In this document: piece by piece, positions 53,765 to 61,807 of the stretch
Numbering within the stretch: position 1 is the first letter of the stretch
How the letters are laid out: every line of letters begins with the position of its first letter
Assembly (NCBI GenBank): GCA_045639125.1
Contig: JAZUCL010000012.1
Coordinates: 1 to 64,000 of the forward strand
From: JAZUCL01 sp045639125
GTDB taxonomy: Bacteria > Bacillota > Clostridia > Oscillospirales > QAMX01
DNA: 64,000 nucleotides
Direction of reading: 5' to 3'
Made by a program: the position numbers and the translations under genes
The notes under the pieces: model-generated
Databases searched by the model: none
What the model saw: only the letters and a program-made list of their open reading frames with translations
Told to the model about the DNA's origin: nothing

Positions 53765-54178
53765 ATGAAAATTCTCATTATAGATGGACAAGGCGGAAAA
53801 ATCGGTAAACTACTAATTGAAAAACTTCTTAATACCAATGTATCTGCCGACATTTATGCTATCGGTACAAACTCTATTGCCACATCTGTCATGGTAAAAG
53901 CAGGTGCAACTTTCGGTGCAACAGGTGAAAATCCCGTTATCGTGCATTGCCGTGACGCAGATATTATTGTGGGACCTGTCGGAATTGTAATTGCCGATTC
54001 CCTCTTAGGTGAAGTTACTCCCACAATGGCTCAGGCTATCGGTCAAAGTCGTGCCCAGCGTGTACTTCTTCCTATTAACAAGTGTGCAAATCACATTGTT
54101 GGCGTTTATGATATGACAGTAAGTGAACTTGCACAAAATGCAGTAGAGTGTATTCTCTCCCTCTGCCAAAGCACTTGA
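53765..54178 (+). CDS. DUF3842 family protein
   Basis: 137 residues. Begins MKILIIDGQGGKIGKLLIEKL, split here as MKILIIDGQGGKIG and KLLIEKL, a Rossmann-like glycine-rich nucleotide-binding start; ATSVMVKAGATFGATGENPV and IIVGPVGIVIADSLLGEVTP follow. The family is small and widespread in Clostridia with no known function. AAAAGGAATATACAC precedes the ATG. It may be co-transcribed with nadE, 18 bases upstream. Its stop codon overlaps the TTGACA of the next promoter. Confidence 0.85.
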   Translation: MKILIIDGQGGKIGKLLIEKLLNTNVSADIYAIGTNSIATSVMVKAGATFGATGENPVIVHCRDADIIVGPVGIVIADSLLGEVTPTMAQAIGQSRAQRVLLPINKCANHIVGVYDMTVSELAQNAVECILSLCQST

Positions 54179-54202
54179 CAAATTGTGACAGTCAGTGTAT
54201 AC
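54174..54202 (+). promoter_or_regulatory. strong promoter overlapping the DUF3842 stop codon
   Basis: Perfect TTGACA (54174-54179; the TGA is the stop of the upstream gene), 17-base spacer, TATACT (54197-54202). Predicted start at about 54209, giving a leader of about 135 bases before the ECF gene. Confidence 0.88.
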
Positions 54203-54208
54203 TGTCGT

Positions 54209-54324
54209 TAATGGCAAACCGTAGTTTGCGTTAAATGAAAACAACCACATTCGCAGGCATAATGATACCACGCAGGTATTTACGTATTTCCGGCACATCT
54301 GGAAATAGGTGTACCTGCGTTTTT
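54209..54324 (+). ncRNA. structured leader RNA with attenuator, riboswitch candidate
   Basis: The leader holds a 5' hairpin GCAAAC/GTTTGC (about 54213-54228), a possible second helix TGCG...AATG / CATT-CGCA (about 54226-54255), and a terminator (54271-54324). CGCAGG occurs twice (54252-54257 and 54271-54276); either copy can pair with CCTGCG (54314-54319), so the upstream copy could act in an antiterminator. I recognise no known riboswitch class. Confidence 0.55.
54271..54324 (+). terminator. intrinsic terminator inside the leader of the ECF gene
   Basis: CGCAGGTA (54271-54278) pairs with TACCTGCG (54312-54319), with an inner helix TATTTCC/GGAAATA (54285-54291, 54301-54307), then TTTTTG. It precedes the ECF ribosome site, the expected place for conditional termination. 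Confidence 0.8.
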
Positions 54325-54344
54325 GTTTGAAAGGAGATCCTCTC

Positions 54345-54875
54345 TTGACACACATAAAAAGACTTGCACTATCAGGACTTTGTCTTGCTCTCGCCCTATT
54401 ACTCCCATTTTTGACAGGTCAAGTACCGCAAATTGGCAATATGCTCTGTCCCATGCATATACCGGTTCTTCTGTGCGGATTTGTCTGCGGTTGGCAATAT
54501 GGTTTTTTAGTCGGTGCTATCGCTCCGTTATTTAGAAATATTCTCTTTGGTATGCCTCCACCTTTTCCCTCCGCATTTGCTATGACTTTTGAACTTGCCG
54601 CATACGGCTTATTGGCAGGTCTTATATACAAGAAACTCTCTAAAACTACTAAAAACCTCTACATAAGTCTTATTGTTTCAATGGTTGGCGGTCGTATCGT
54701 GTGGGGTGTAGTAATGTGGATAACGTCAATGTTTGTTACAACAGTTGAGTTTGGTTTTTCTGCCTTTATTGCAGGAGCATTTTCAAATGCAATTCTGGGT
54801 ATTATTCTTCACATCATTTTAATTCCAATTATAATTTTACCTTTGAAAAAAGCAGGATATATGTACAATGACTGA
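54345..54875 (+). CDS. ECF transporter S component
   Basis: 176 residues from a TTG at 54345, which follows AAAGGAG at about eight bases; no ATG is available. Five to six membrane helices. It shows the MLCPMHIPVLLCGFVCGWQY motif and AGLIYKKL of the substrate-binding subunits of energy-coupling factor (group II) vitamin transporters. The shared EcfAAT module is not in the window. The substrate is unknown. It overlaps the kinase gene by eight bases, so the imported molecule is probably phosphorylated by that kinase. Expression appears controlled by the leader RNA. Confidence 0.85.
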   Translation: MTHIKRLALSGLCLALALLLPFLTGQVPQIGNMLCPMHIPVLLCGFVCGWQYGFLVGAIAPLFRNILFGMPPPFPSAFAMTFELAAYGLLAGLIYKKLSKTTKNLYISLIVSMVGGRIVWGVVMWITSMFVTTVEFGFSAFIAGAFSNAILGIILHIILIPIIILPLKKAGYMYND

Positions 54876-55908
54876 TTATAAAAAACTTATTTGTCAACAC
54901 TTTGACCGCTATCCGTGTATGAAAATTCGTGATTTTGCCAAACTCCTCTACCAGAATGAATTTGGGTGCGAACACTTGATTTTAGACAAGGAATCGGCAC
55001 TTTCAAGAATTTCTGACGAGCGAAAAAACGTGGTACTGTCCGACACTCCACATATTGAGTCAATAGGCAATGGATACTATAGGCTGTATCTGTCGTCACC
55101 CTATTTAGATGATACAATTCTTTCAGTTTTTATGGCAAGCGGAGGAAAAACAGACGGTACTAAAAACGGCTTTTTGGAAAAATACAACGTATTGAAAGAA
55201 TTGTGTCTTGACGGTACAATTCCATACAGCGTATCAGACGCAGAGGAATTTATATCTCAATGGTGTGACGATGGGTGTATGCCGTTGTCCCATTCTGACA
55301 GTTACAAGTCGGCATACAACCCTGCATATCGTGTAGTTTTAGAAAAATATGTGCCTCTGCTTCCCATTATAGACGCAATTTTTGCACGACGTGGACAGCG
55401 TACAGTAGTTTCAATAGACGGACGATGCGGTGCAGGTAAAACTACTCTTGCCACAATGCTTTCAAGCCTTTTCAATTGCACGCCGATACACATGGATGAT
55501 TTCTTTCTGCCACCCACAATGCGTACCAAAAATCGTCTTAGTGAGGCAGGCGGCAACATACACTACGAGCGTTTTTATGACGAGGTTGTGAAAGGAATTA
55601 AATCCGGTCAGCCCTTTTCCTATGGCGTATTTGACTGTTCACGTATGGAAGTTATCCACACAGTACAAGTTGACCACTTATCTTTAATTATCGTTGAGGG
55701 TTCATATTCTCAACACCCTTATTTTCAAACTTACGCCGATATAACTGTTTTTTGTGATGTGTCCTGCGATATACAAGAAACACGTATACTAAAAAGAAAC
55801 GGCAAAGTGATGTATGAGCAATTCAAAAATAGATGGATTCCTATGGAGGAAGCATATTTTTCTGCCTTTGACATTAAAGAAAAATGTGACTTTTTAGTTA
55901 CTATATAA
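54868..55908 (+). CDS. two-domain P-loop kinase, uridine kinase-like
   Basis: 346 residues. The C-terminal half has a P-loop GRCGAGKTT (185-193), a following MDDFFLPPTMRTKNR and the LIIVEGSYS Walker-B-like strand, as in uridine/nucleoside kinases. The N-terminal half (about 1-175, with RYPCMKIRDFAKLLYQNEFG and CDDGCMPLSHSDSYK) is a domain I do not recognise. Translationally coupled to the ECF S component, which suggests phosphorylation and trapping of the imported compound, for example a nucleoside or vitamin. That pairing is inference; the substrate is unknown. Confidence 0.82.
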   Translation: MTDYKKLICQHFDRYPCMKIRDFAKLLYQNEFGCEHLILDKESALSRISDERKNVVLSDTPHIESIGNGYYRLYLSSPYLDDTILSVFMASGGKTDGTKNGFLEKYNVLKELCLDGTIPYSVSDAEEFISQWCDDGCMPLSHSDSYKSAYNPAYRVVLEKYVPLLPIIDAIFARRGQRTVVSIDGRCGAGKTTLATMLSSLFNCTPIHMDDFFLPPTMRTKNRLSEAGGNIHYERFYDEVVKGIKSGQPFSYGVFDCSRMEVIHTVQVDHLSLIIVEGSYSQHPYFQTYADITVFCDVSCDIQETRILKRNGKVMYEQFKNRWIPMEEAYFSAFDIKEKCDFLVTI

Positions 55909-55943
55909 AAATCCATTGCAAAGGTTTTTTGCAATGGATTTTT
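55908..55943. terminator. bidirectional terminator after the kinase gene
   Basis: AAAATCCATTGCAAA (about 55908-55922) pairs with TTTGCAATGGATTTT (about 55928-55942), with T on one side and A on the other; it serves the convergent genes. Confidence 0.88.
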
Positions 55944-55944
55944 A

Positions 55945-56721
55945 TTATTCTTTGTCGACGTTTTCCTCATCAATTTTTGTTAAAAGAAGATGTTTATGGA
56001 GTCTGCCACGGCTTTTACCACGAAGATAGATATAACCTATCACAGAGAAAATCACAGCACCGATAAAGTTAACTATAAGGTCGCTCATAGTATCAATAAG
56101 TCCAATATCAATATAGCCGTCCCATGCCATGCCGTTGACTGCCACAGACTCAATTGGCATAGTAACAGCCACATTCCGACCGTCAGGGTGAAGCATGACA
56201 GACGAGATTTGGGAAAGTATGGTGTCTTTTTGCATATCCGTTTGAAATAAGACGTCCATACCAAACTCAAAAAACTCCCATAGCACACCAATAGTCATGG
56301 AGAAGCAAAATGCTACTAACACAACAAATACAGGTGACAGGCGAAACGGAAGATGAGGGTCATCATTCAAAAGATTTATAAATGACAGTCCAATTGCTGC
56401 CGCCAAAAATCCGTTTAGTGTGTGGAGCATTGCGTCCCAGTATGGAAATGTCAAGTAAAATTCGCTTATCTCACCTAAAATTTCCGCACTGAAAATAAAT
56501 ATTAGAATTACAACTTCCAACGTATCAGGTACGTCAATTTTAAGTCTTTTTTCGATAAAAGACGGAATTAAAAATAATACAAGAGTAAGTAGGCATAAAA
56601 ATACGTTGTTGTAATTGCCCTTTAACAGTTGTGCTATAAGTACCGCAATAACCGATAGACGAAGGACAAAATACACTCGTGACATGGTATTTTGAAATGT
56701 GCGTTTAAGAAATTGCCTCAT
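55945..56721 (-). CDS. YjdF/DUF2238-like integral membrane protein
   Basis: 258 residues, six to seven helices. The YWDAMLHTLNGFLAAAIG, GVLWEFFEFGMDVLFQTDMQ (20 residues) and DTMSDLIVNFIGA segments, with acidic residues inside the membrane region, match the YjdF (DUF2238) family, from memory. Function unknown. It begins directly after the stop of the nitroreductase gene (TAA then ATG), so the pair is co-translated. Confidence 0.82.
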   Translation of the reverse strand: MRQFLKRTFQNTMSRVYFVLRLSVIAVLIAQLLKGNYNNVFLCLLTLVLFLIPSFIEKRLKIDVPDTLEVVILIFIFSAEILGEISEFYLTFPYWDAMLHTLNGFLAAAIGLSFINLLNDDPHLPFRLSPVFVVLVAFCFSMTIGVLWEFFEFGMDVLFQTDMQKDTILSQISSVMLHPDGRNVAVTMPIESVAVNGMAWDGYIDIGLIDTMSDLIVNFIGAVIFSVIGYIYLRGKSRGRLHKHLLLTKIDEENVDKE

Positions 56722-57240
56722 TTATAACACCCATTTTACAGTATTTTCTTTAATCTCACGGCTTACGCTTTTAGCATTTGGATAACCAAGAGCCGCTGTT
56801 CCGTATACCGTGTGATTTTCAGGTACGCCAATTTTAGTAAGATACTCCCGAACATCTTTATTGTCGCAAGTCATACCGATTTGATGTGTCCATACCGAGC
56901 CGATATTCATGGAATGGGCTGCAAGGAAAATATTTTCCAATGCACATGACGCATCATACACACCTAATGGATTATCTCGTTCACAGGAGACAATGATAAT
57001 CGTATCAGGGCAGTAGAAATCGTATGAACTATTTCCAAGTGCTTTGCCAACAACTGTAGCAAGGCTTTCCATAACGTCTTTATTCTGTACAACAGTAAAC
57101 TGCCAAAGTTGACGATTTCTGCCACTGGGTGCGTGTCTGCCTGCATCGACAATTTGCTCCAATATATCACGAGGTATCTCCTGCTTTTTGAAACTTCGTG
57201 TACTTCTTCTTTCCATCATTGTACGAATAAATTCATTCAT
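56722..57240 (-). CDS. nitroreductase family protein
   Basis: 172 residues. FMN-dependent NAD(P)H oxidoreductase fold: RRSTRSFKKQEIP (12-24) and DAGRHAPSGRNRQLWQFTVV (32-51, 20 residues) bind the phosphate and ring of FMN, and GTAALGYPN lies near the C-terminus. Short members such as this one reduce varied nitro or quinone substrates, and the natural substrate is unknown. AAAGGA lies ten bases before the ATG. Co-transcribed with the YjdF-like gene. Confidence 0.92.
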   Translation of the reverse strand: MNEFIRTMMERRSTRSFKKQEIPRDILEQIVDAGRHAPSGRNRQLWQFTVVQNKDVMESLATVVGKALGNSSYDFYCPDTIIIVSCERDNPLGVYDASCALENIFLAAHSMNIGSVWTHQIGMTCDNKDVREYLTKIGVPENHTVYGTAALGYPNAKSVSREIKENTVKWVL

Positions 57241-57348
57241 GTCATATTATTCCTTTCATATCTTATAAGTCTATTATAACAATTATCTCCCTATACAGCA
57301 ATATAAACGCAAAAAATTTACTTCTTCCATTAAATATCACCTTTAGAA

Positions 57349-57377
57349 TTGACATAGGTTCCCATTTTTGATATACT
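57349..57377 (+). promoter_or_regulatory. strong promoter of metY
   Basis: Perfect TTGACA (57349-57354) and TATACT (57372-57377), 17-base spacer, with an extended TGA; the leader is only about 30 bases, too short for an S-box riboswitch. Confidence 0.88.
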
Positions 57378-57411
57378 ACTTCTATTAGATTGTGAAAGGA
57401 AGTTAATTTAT

Positions 57412-58686
57412 ATGAATATTGAAACAAAGTGCCTCCACGCAGGCTATAAGCCAGGCAACGGCGAGCCTCGTAATATTCCCATTGTTCAGTCTACTACGTT
57501 CCGTTACGAAACAAGCGAAGCGATGGGTAAACTTTTCGATTTAGAGGCAAGCGGTTATTTCTATACACGTTTGCAAAATCCCACAAATGACCAAGTTGCA
57601 GCAAAGATTTGTGCACTTGAGGGCGGTACTGCCGCAATGCTCACTTCCTCCGGACAGGCTGCCAACTTCTATGCTATTTTCAACATCGCTTCATGTGGTG
57701 ACCATATAGTTGCATCTTCTGCCATCTACGGCGGTACATTTAACCTCTTTTCCGTTACAATGAGAAGAATGGGTATCGAGTTCACTTTCGTTGAGCCTGA
57801 TTGTTCTGTTGAAGAACTTAATGCGGCATTTAAGCCAAACACAAAGGCTTTGTTTGGTGAAACTATCGCAAATCCCGCTCTTACGGTTTTGGATATAGAG
57901 AAGTTTGCAAATGTTGCTCACGCACACGGCGTTCCTCTTATTATAGATAACACATTCCCCACACCTGTAAATTGTCGTCCTTTTGAGTGGGGTGCTGATA
58001 TTGTCACTCATTCTACCACAAAATATATGGACGGCCACGCAAATGCCGTTGGCGGTGCAATTGTAGACAGCGGTAAATTTGACTGGACTAAGTATCCCGA
58101 CAAATTCCCCGGTCTTTGCACTCCCGACGACAGTTATCACGGCGTAACATATACAGAGCGTTTTGGTCTTGAGGGTGCATTTATTACAAAGGCTACTGCA
58201 CAACTTATGCGTGACTTTGGTTCTATTACTGCACCGATGAATGCATATCTTCTTAATGTTGGTTTGGAAACACTTCCTTTGCGTATGGCTCGCCATTGTG
58301 AAAATGGTCTTGCAGTTGCAAAGTATCTTAAATCCCACGACAAAGTAGCATGGGTTAAATATCCCGGACTTGAAGGTGACAAACACTACGATTTGGCTAA
58401 GAAGTATATGCCAAACGGAACTTGCGGTGTCGTATCATTTGGTGTAAAGGGCGGACGTAAGGCTGCTGAGCGTTTTATGGCTGGTCTTAACTTGGCTTCT
58501 ATCGCAACACACGTTGCAGACGCAAAGACCTGTGTTCTTCACCCTGCATCTGCAACTCATCGCCAGATGAGCGATGCTGAACTTGCCGCTGCAGGTGTTG
58601 CACCCGACCTTGTTCGTTTCTCTGTTGGTACAGAAAGTATCTGCGATTTGATTGCTGATATTGAACAGGCTCTTAAAAACGTATAA
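57412..58686 (+). CDS. metY: O-acetylhomoserine sulfhydrylase (MetY type)
   Basis: 424 residues, the usual MetY length. PLP enzyme that makes homocysteine from O-acetylhomoserine and sulfide. The cofactor Lys204 is in HSTTKYMDGH; SSGQAANFYA (phosphate contact), YGGTFNLF (stacking Tyr) and the LIIDNTFPTP Asp are in place. Methionine gamma-lyase is a close relative and cannot be excluded, but the length and the WGADIVTHSTTKY context favour MetY. High use of preferred codons and a strong promoter suggest abundant product. Confidence 0.9.
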   Translation: MNIETKCLHAGYKPGNGEPRNIPIVQSTTFRYETSEAMGKLFDLEASGYFYTRLQNPTNDQVAAKICALEGGTAAMLTSSGQAANFYAIFNIASCGDHIVASSAIYGGTFNLFSVTMRRMGIEFTFVEPDCSVEELNAAFKPNTKALFGETIANPALTVLDIEKFANVAHAHGVPLIIDNTFPTPVNCRPFEWGADIVTHSTTKYMDGHANAVGGAIVDSGKFDWTKYPDKFPGLCTPDDSYHGVTYTERFGLEGAFITKATAQLMRDFGSITAPMNAYLLNVGLETLPLRMARHCENGLAVAKYLKSHDKVAWVKYPGLEGDKHYDLAKKYMPNGTCGVVSFGVKGGRKAAERFMAGLNLASIATHVADAKTCVLHPASATHRQMSDAELAAAGVAPDLVRFSVGTESICDLIADIEQALKNV

Positions 58687-58725
58687 ACATCTCTTTTATT
58701 TTCTTTCTTATAGATTTCTTAATTT

Positions 58726-58757
58726 GAAACCTCTCGTCAAAAATGACGAGAGGTTTC
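58726..58757 (+). terminator. terminator of metY
   Basis: A perfect 14-bp stem GAAACCTCTCGTCA (58726-58739) / TGACGAGAGGTTTC (58744-58757); the T tail is poor. Confidence 0.72.
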
Positions 58758-58870
58758 TGTCATATAAAGAAATATAAATATTTTCCCCCTACGACTGTAA
58801 TAAAACGTAAATTTCGGCAAAAACTAAGAATACCTAATTGGTAAAACCACAGTTATTTGGAGGTTAAAAG

Positions 58871-60163
58871 ATGAAAGGAAGTAAAACACTTACTGCGATA
58901 CTTGTCACTATCGCCGTAATTATGTCCATGTTTACAGTATCATTTGCTTTAGACTCGGACATTGAAACAGCAAGGGTAAAAAACGTCAAAATTACACGTG
59001 AAAGTATTGAGTCTATGCTTGACGGTGAGAGAAAACTTGACGGAATTGTCGTCATAACTCTCCCTGACACAAATCACGGCAAACTCTGCATAGGCAAACG
59101 CAGTCTTTTACGTGGTGAGGGTGTAGCAGCAGAAAATATTGGCAGTTTATACTTTGTCCCAAACTCAAATACGGATATTTCTGAACTTAAAAATGCATCT
59201 TTTGCATTTACTCCTGTGTACGCAGACGGAAGTACAGGCAACGTAATAACCTACTCCTTTTCTGATAAAATACAAGCAAACAATACACCGATTGCTGAAA
59301 ACTTAGAACTGAAAACATTCAAAAATGTGACCGTATCCGCTACATTTTCAGGCATTGACCCTGACGCAGATACTCTCACTTATACTCTTACAACTGCACC
59401 AAAACTTGGTACGGTTCTCTATGACACATCGGGAAATGGCAAATTTGTGTACAAGCCGTTTGACAACAAAACAGGTACTGACACGTTTACCTATATGGCG
59501 TGTGACGACAGCGGTGCAGTAAGTGTTCCTGCAAAGGTAACTGTGACAATAGATAAGCAGGAGAGTAATATCACGTATTCCGATATGGACGGAAACGACG
59601 CCCATTATTCCGCTTTACTGTTGTCTGAATGTGGTATTTTCACAGGTAAAACCATAGGAGAGTGTACCTATTTTGAGCCAAATGAGCCGGTAACACGTGC
59701 AGAATTTATCGCAATGGCAGTGGCATTATCAAAAAAAGAGCCTTTAGGAGAAATCCCCTCCTCCACATTCATTGACGACATGGACATTCCCGTATGGTGT
59801 AGACCTTTCGCCGCTACTGCAGTAACGGCAGGGTTTGTACAAGGTAGTGACGACAACGGCACAAGATTACTGCGAGCAAACGACTATATTACAAGAGCGG
59901 AGGCAGCAACTGTTATTGACAATACTGTTGGTCTTGAAAAAAGTGACGTTGTGCGTGTCTATGCCGATGAAAACAGTATTCCAACATGGGCAAAAGATGC
60001 TATAAGTTCTGCCAATATGCTCGGTATCCTATCTGAAAATTATGACGGCACAATCGCCCCCAACGATGTTTTAACCAGAGGCGAGGCGGCAACAATGCTT
60101 TGTCGTACCCTTGATTATATATCAAAGAATGAAACGAGTGTTGGTTGGTTTAATTGGTGGTGA
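58871..60163 (+). CDS. S-layer homology (SLH) surface protein with cadherin-like domain
   Basis: 430 residues. A signal peptide (about 1-27, ending SFA) directs export. Residues about 139-230 form a cadherin/Ig-like repeat (DPDADTLTYTL, GKFVYKPFDNKTGTDTFTY). Three SLH repeats follow (about 233-285, 298-350, 360-415) with the conserved TRAEF/TRAEA/TRGEA motifs, which tether proteins to pyruvylated wall polymers. So the protein is held at the cell surface by its C-terminus. TTGGAGG precedes the ATG. Its role is unknown, perhaps adhesion. Confidence 0.92.
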   Translation: MKGSKTLTAILVTIAVIMSMFTVSFALDSDIETARVKNVKITRESIESMLDGERKLDGIVVITLPDTNHGKLCIGKRSLLRGEGVAAENIGSLYFVPNSNTDISELKNASFAFTPVYADGSTGNVITYSFSDKIQANNTPIAENLELKTFKNVTVSATFSGIDPDADTLTYTLTTAPKLGTVLYDTSGNGKFVYKPFDNKTGTDTFTYMACDDSGAVSVPAKVTVTIDKQESNITYSDMDGNDAHYSALLLSECGIFTGKTIGECTYFEPNEPVTRAEFIAMAVALSKKEPLGEIPSSTFIDDMDIPVWCRPFAATAVTAGFVQGSDDNGTRLLRANDYITRAEAATVIDNTVGLEKSDVVRVYADENSIPTWAKDAISSANMLGILSENYDGTIAPNDVLTRGEAATMLCRTLDYISKNETSVGWFNWW

Positions 60164-60165
60164 AA

Positions 60166-60198
60166 AAATGAGCGTGTTCAAAATGAACACGCTCATTT
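60166..60198. terminator. bidirectional terminator between SLH and FHA genes
   Basis: AAATGAGCGTGTTCA (60166-60180) and TGAACACGCTCATTT (60184-60198) form a perfect 15-bp stem that serves the convergent genes. Confidence 0.9.
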
Positions 60199-60201
60199 AA
60201 T

Positions 60202-61677
60202 TTACTTAACTTCAATCATGTTTTCATTCGTTCCAAGATAGAATTTATCGCCAATTCGTACACGATACTTTTTGCCTGGTACAAGACGCTTGCCCGATGC
60301 ACTGTATGTGCCGTTTGATGAGCCAAGGTCTTCAAGTACCACATCGCCTGTCTTTTGAATAAATGTCACCGCACAGTGAATACGGCTGATTGTCGTATCA
60401 CTTGCCGGGAACAATAACTTACAATTTTGTGGGTCACGACCGAGTTTTATACTATCTGTAACTTTAAGGCTGTAACCTTTCTTCTTACCTGAAATTACTG
60501 TAAGAGTAACGCTGTCAGGGATATTAGACGGCTGTGACACATTTGGTACAGGAATTGTAGCGTTTATATCATTAGATGGTCTGGTTGGACGTACAGCAGG
60601 TCGAATTTTCGGTGCATCTGCTTTAGGTGTTGGTTCGCCATGATGTTCAATTGTCTTTGTTTCTTCGTCATACTCATCTTCTTCGTCCTCATATCTGCTA
60701 CGGCGGAAACGAATAATAAGGAGAATAATCAAAACTACAACGAGTATAACAGCAACAAAAATTGTATACTTGATTATCATTGCAAGGTTTGCCAAATCCG
60801 GGTCAGAAAAATCGTCTGCATCTGCCGCAAACGGATTTGACGGAGTATCGTCCTTTATATCCTCTTGGGCGAGTATATCCAAAGATATAAGTTGTGCCAC
60901 TATATCACCGGAACAAATGGCTTTAGTTTCACCTAATGTACCGTCATAGGTAGTAATGCCAACTACCTCATTTTCACTATTTAACATCGGTGAGCCAATT
61001 GCTGTGACTGAATGAGTAGTGTCTGCCAAAACTACACCATCGCCTGTTGACGATTTAGTAACGCTACTTAAAAAGCCACTATCTTTGGAAATATCGTAAT
61101 ATTCTGCCTCGTCGGTAATAGTATAAATGCCGTACAAGTTGTCGGCAGTTGTATCTAAGTTGAAATTTGAAACTGCGTCACCTTCTGCCACATCTTCTGC
61201 AAACACGGCAGGCGTCGCAGAATACAGTACGTGTTCCAAATCCAAAACTACTGCCGATGAGTCTGCACCAACAGAATATACAGGAAGTGCCGTTATTTGC
61301 TTACCGTCAACTGTGATACTGCTATCAGCAGTCTTTTCTGTGATTAGCCCAAGTAATTCGGACTCCTCCACAACGATTTCATTATCCGCAAGTTTTGCAA
61401 TTAAATCTTCGGATATTTGACTAACTACGTTCTTATAGTCAATTGCAAGAGCATCTGTCAAAAGATATCCGACAGGTGCACCTTCCTTACCGACTGCAAA
61501 CGCAAGGGCTTTGCCCCAAATTACATACTCATCGTCAACGCCTTCCACAGTAATCGTGTATCGGGTATTGAGTTCATATACTGACGGCTGTTCTACTGCA
61601 AATGCACTTGCAACACATAGGGAAAGCAACACGCAAGATATAACTAACAGTGACAACGCCTTTTTCCATCTCGACAA
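60202..61677 (-). CDS. FHA domain membrane protein with a protease-like ectodomain
   Basis: 491 residues from a TTG at 61677 (GGGAGG seven bases upstream). Signal peptide 1-27; ectodomain about 35-295; membrane helix 301-323; acidic linker; FHA phosphothreonine-binding domain 389-491 with LGRD (412-415), SRIH (431-434) and GSSNGT (452-457), all ligand residues intact. The ectodomain looks like a trypsin-like fold that has lost its triad: YLLTDALAI (71-79) in place of LTNAHVV, and IGSPMLNSENEVVGI (227-241) in place of GNSGGPL...VVGI. It may sense an external signal and bind a phosphorylated partner inside. The kinase partner is not in the window. Confidence 0.83.
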   Translation of the reverse strand: MSRWKKALSLLVISCVLLSLCVASAFAVEQPSVYELNTRYTITVEGVDDEYVIWGKALAFAVGKEGAPVGYLLTDALAIDYKNVVSQISEDLIAKLADNEIVVEESELLGLITEKTADSSITVDGKQITALPVYSVGADSSAVVLDLEHVLYSATPAVFAEDVAEGDAVSNFNLDTTADNLYGIYTITDEAEYYDISKDSGFLSSVTKSSTGDGVVLADTTHSVTAIGSPMLNSENEVVGITTYDGTLGETKAICSGDIVAQLISLDILAQEDIKDDTPSNPFAADADDFSDPDLANLAMIIKYTIFVAVILVVVLIILLIIRFRRSRYEDEEDEYDEETKTIEHHGEPTPKADAPKIRPAVRPTRPSNDINATIPVPNVSQPSNIPDSVTLTVISGKKKGYSLKVTDSIKLGRDPQNCKLLFPASDTTISRIHCAVTFIQKTGDVVLEDLGSSNGTYSASGKRLVPGKKYRVRIGDKFYLGTNENMIEVK

Positions 61678-61807
61678 GGCAATTCCTCCCTTTCAATTAG
61701 TACCGATAATATATTTTTATCGACACAACTTTCCTACATACTATCATACCAAAAACCGACAGATTTTGCAACTACCAAACTGCATATTGTATAAATTTTC
61801 CTTAATT

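Noticed and set aside
54220..54324. Tetrahydrofolate riboswitch in the ECF leader
   Set aside because: TTTGCGTTAAATG looks a little like the THF element, but the flanking GGAG and CCGCTCC closing elements are missing.
57691..58386. 231-codon minus-strand frame inside metY
   Set aside because: Antisense shadow of a highly codon-biased gene; no ribosome site, no recognisable domain.
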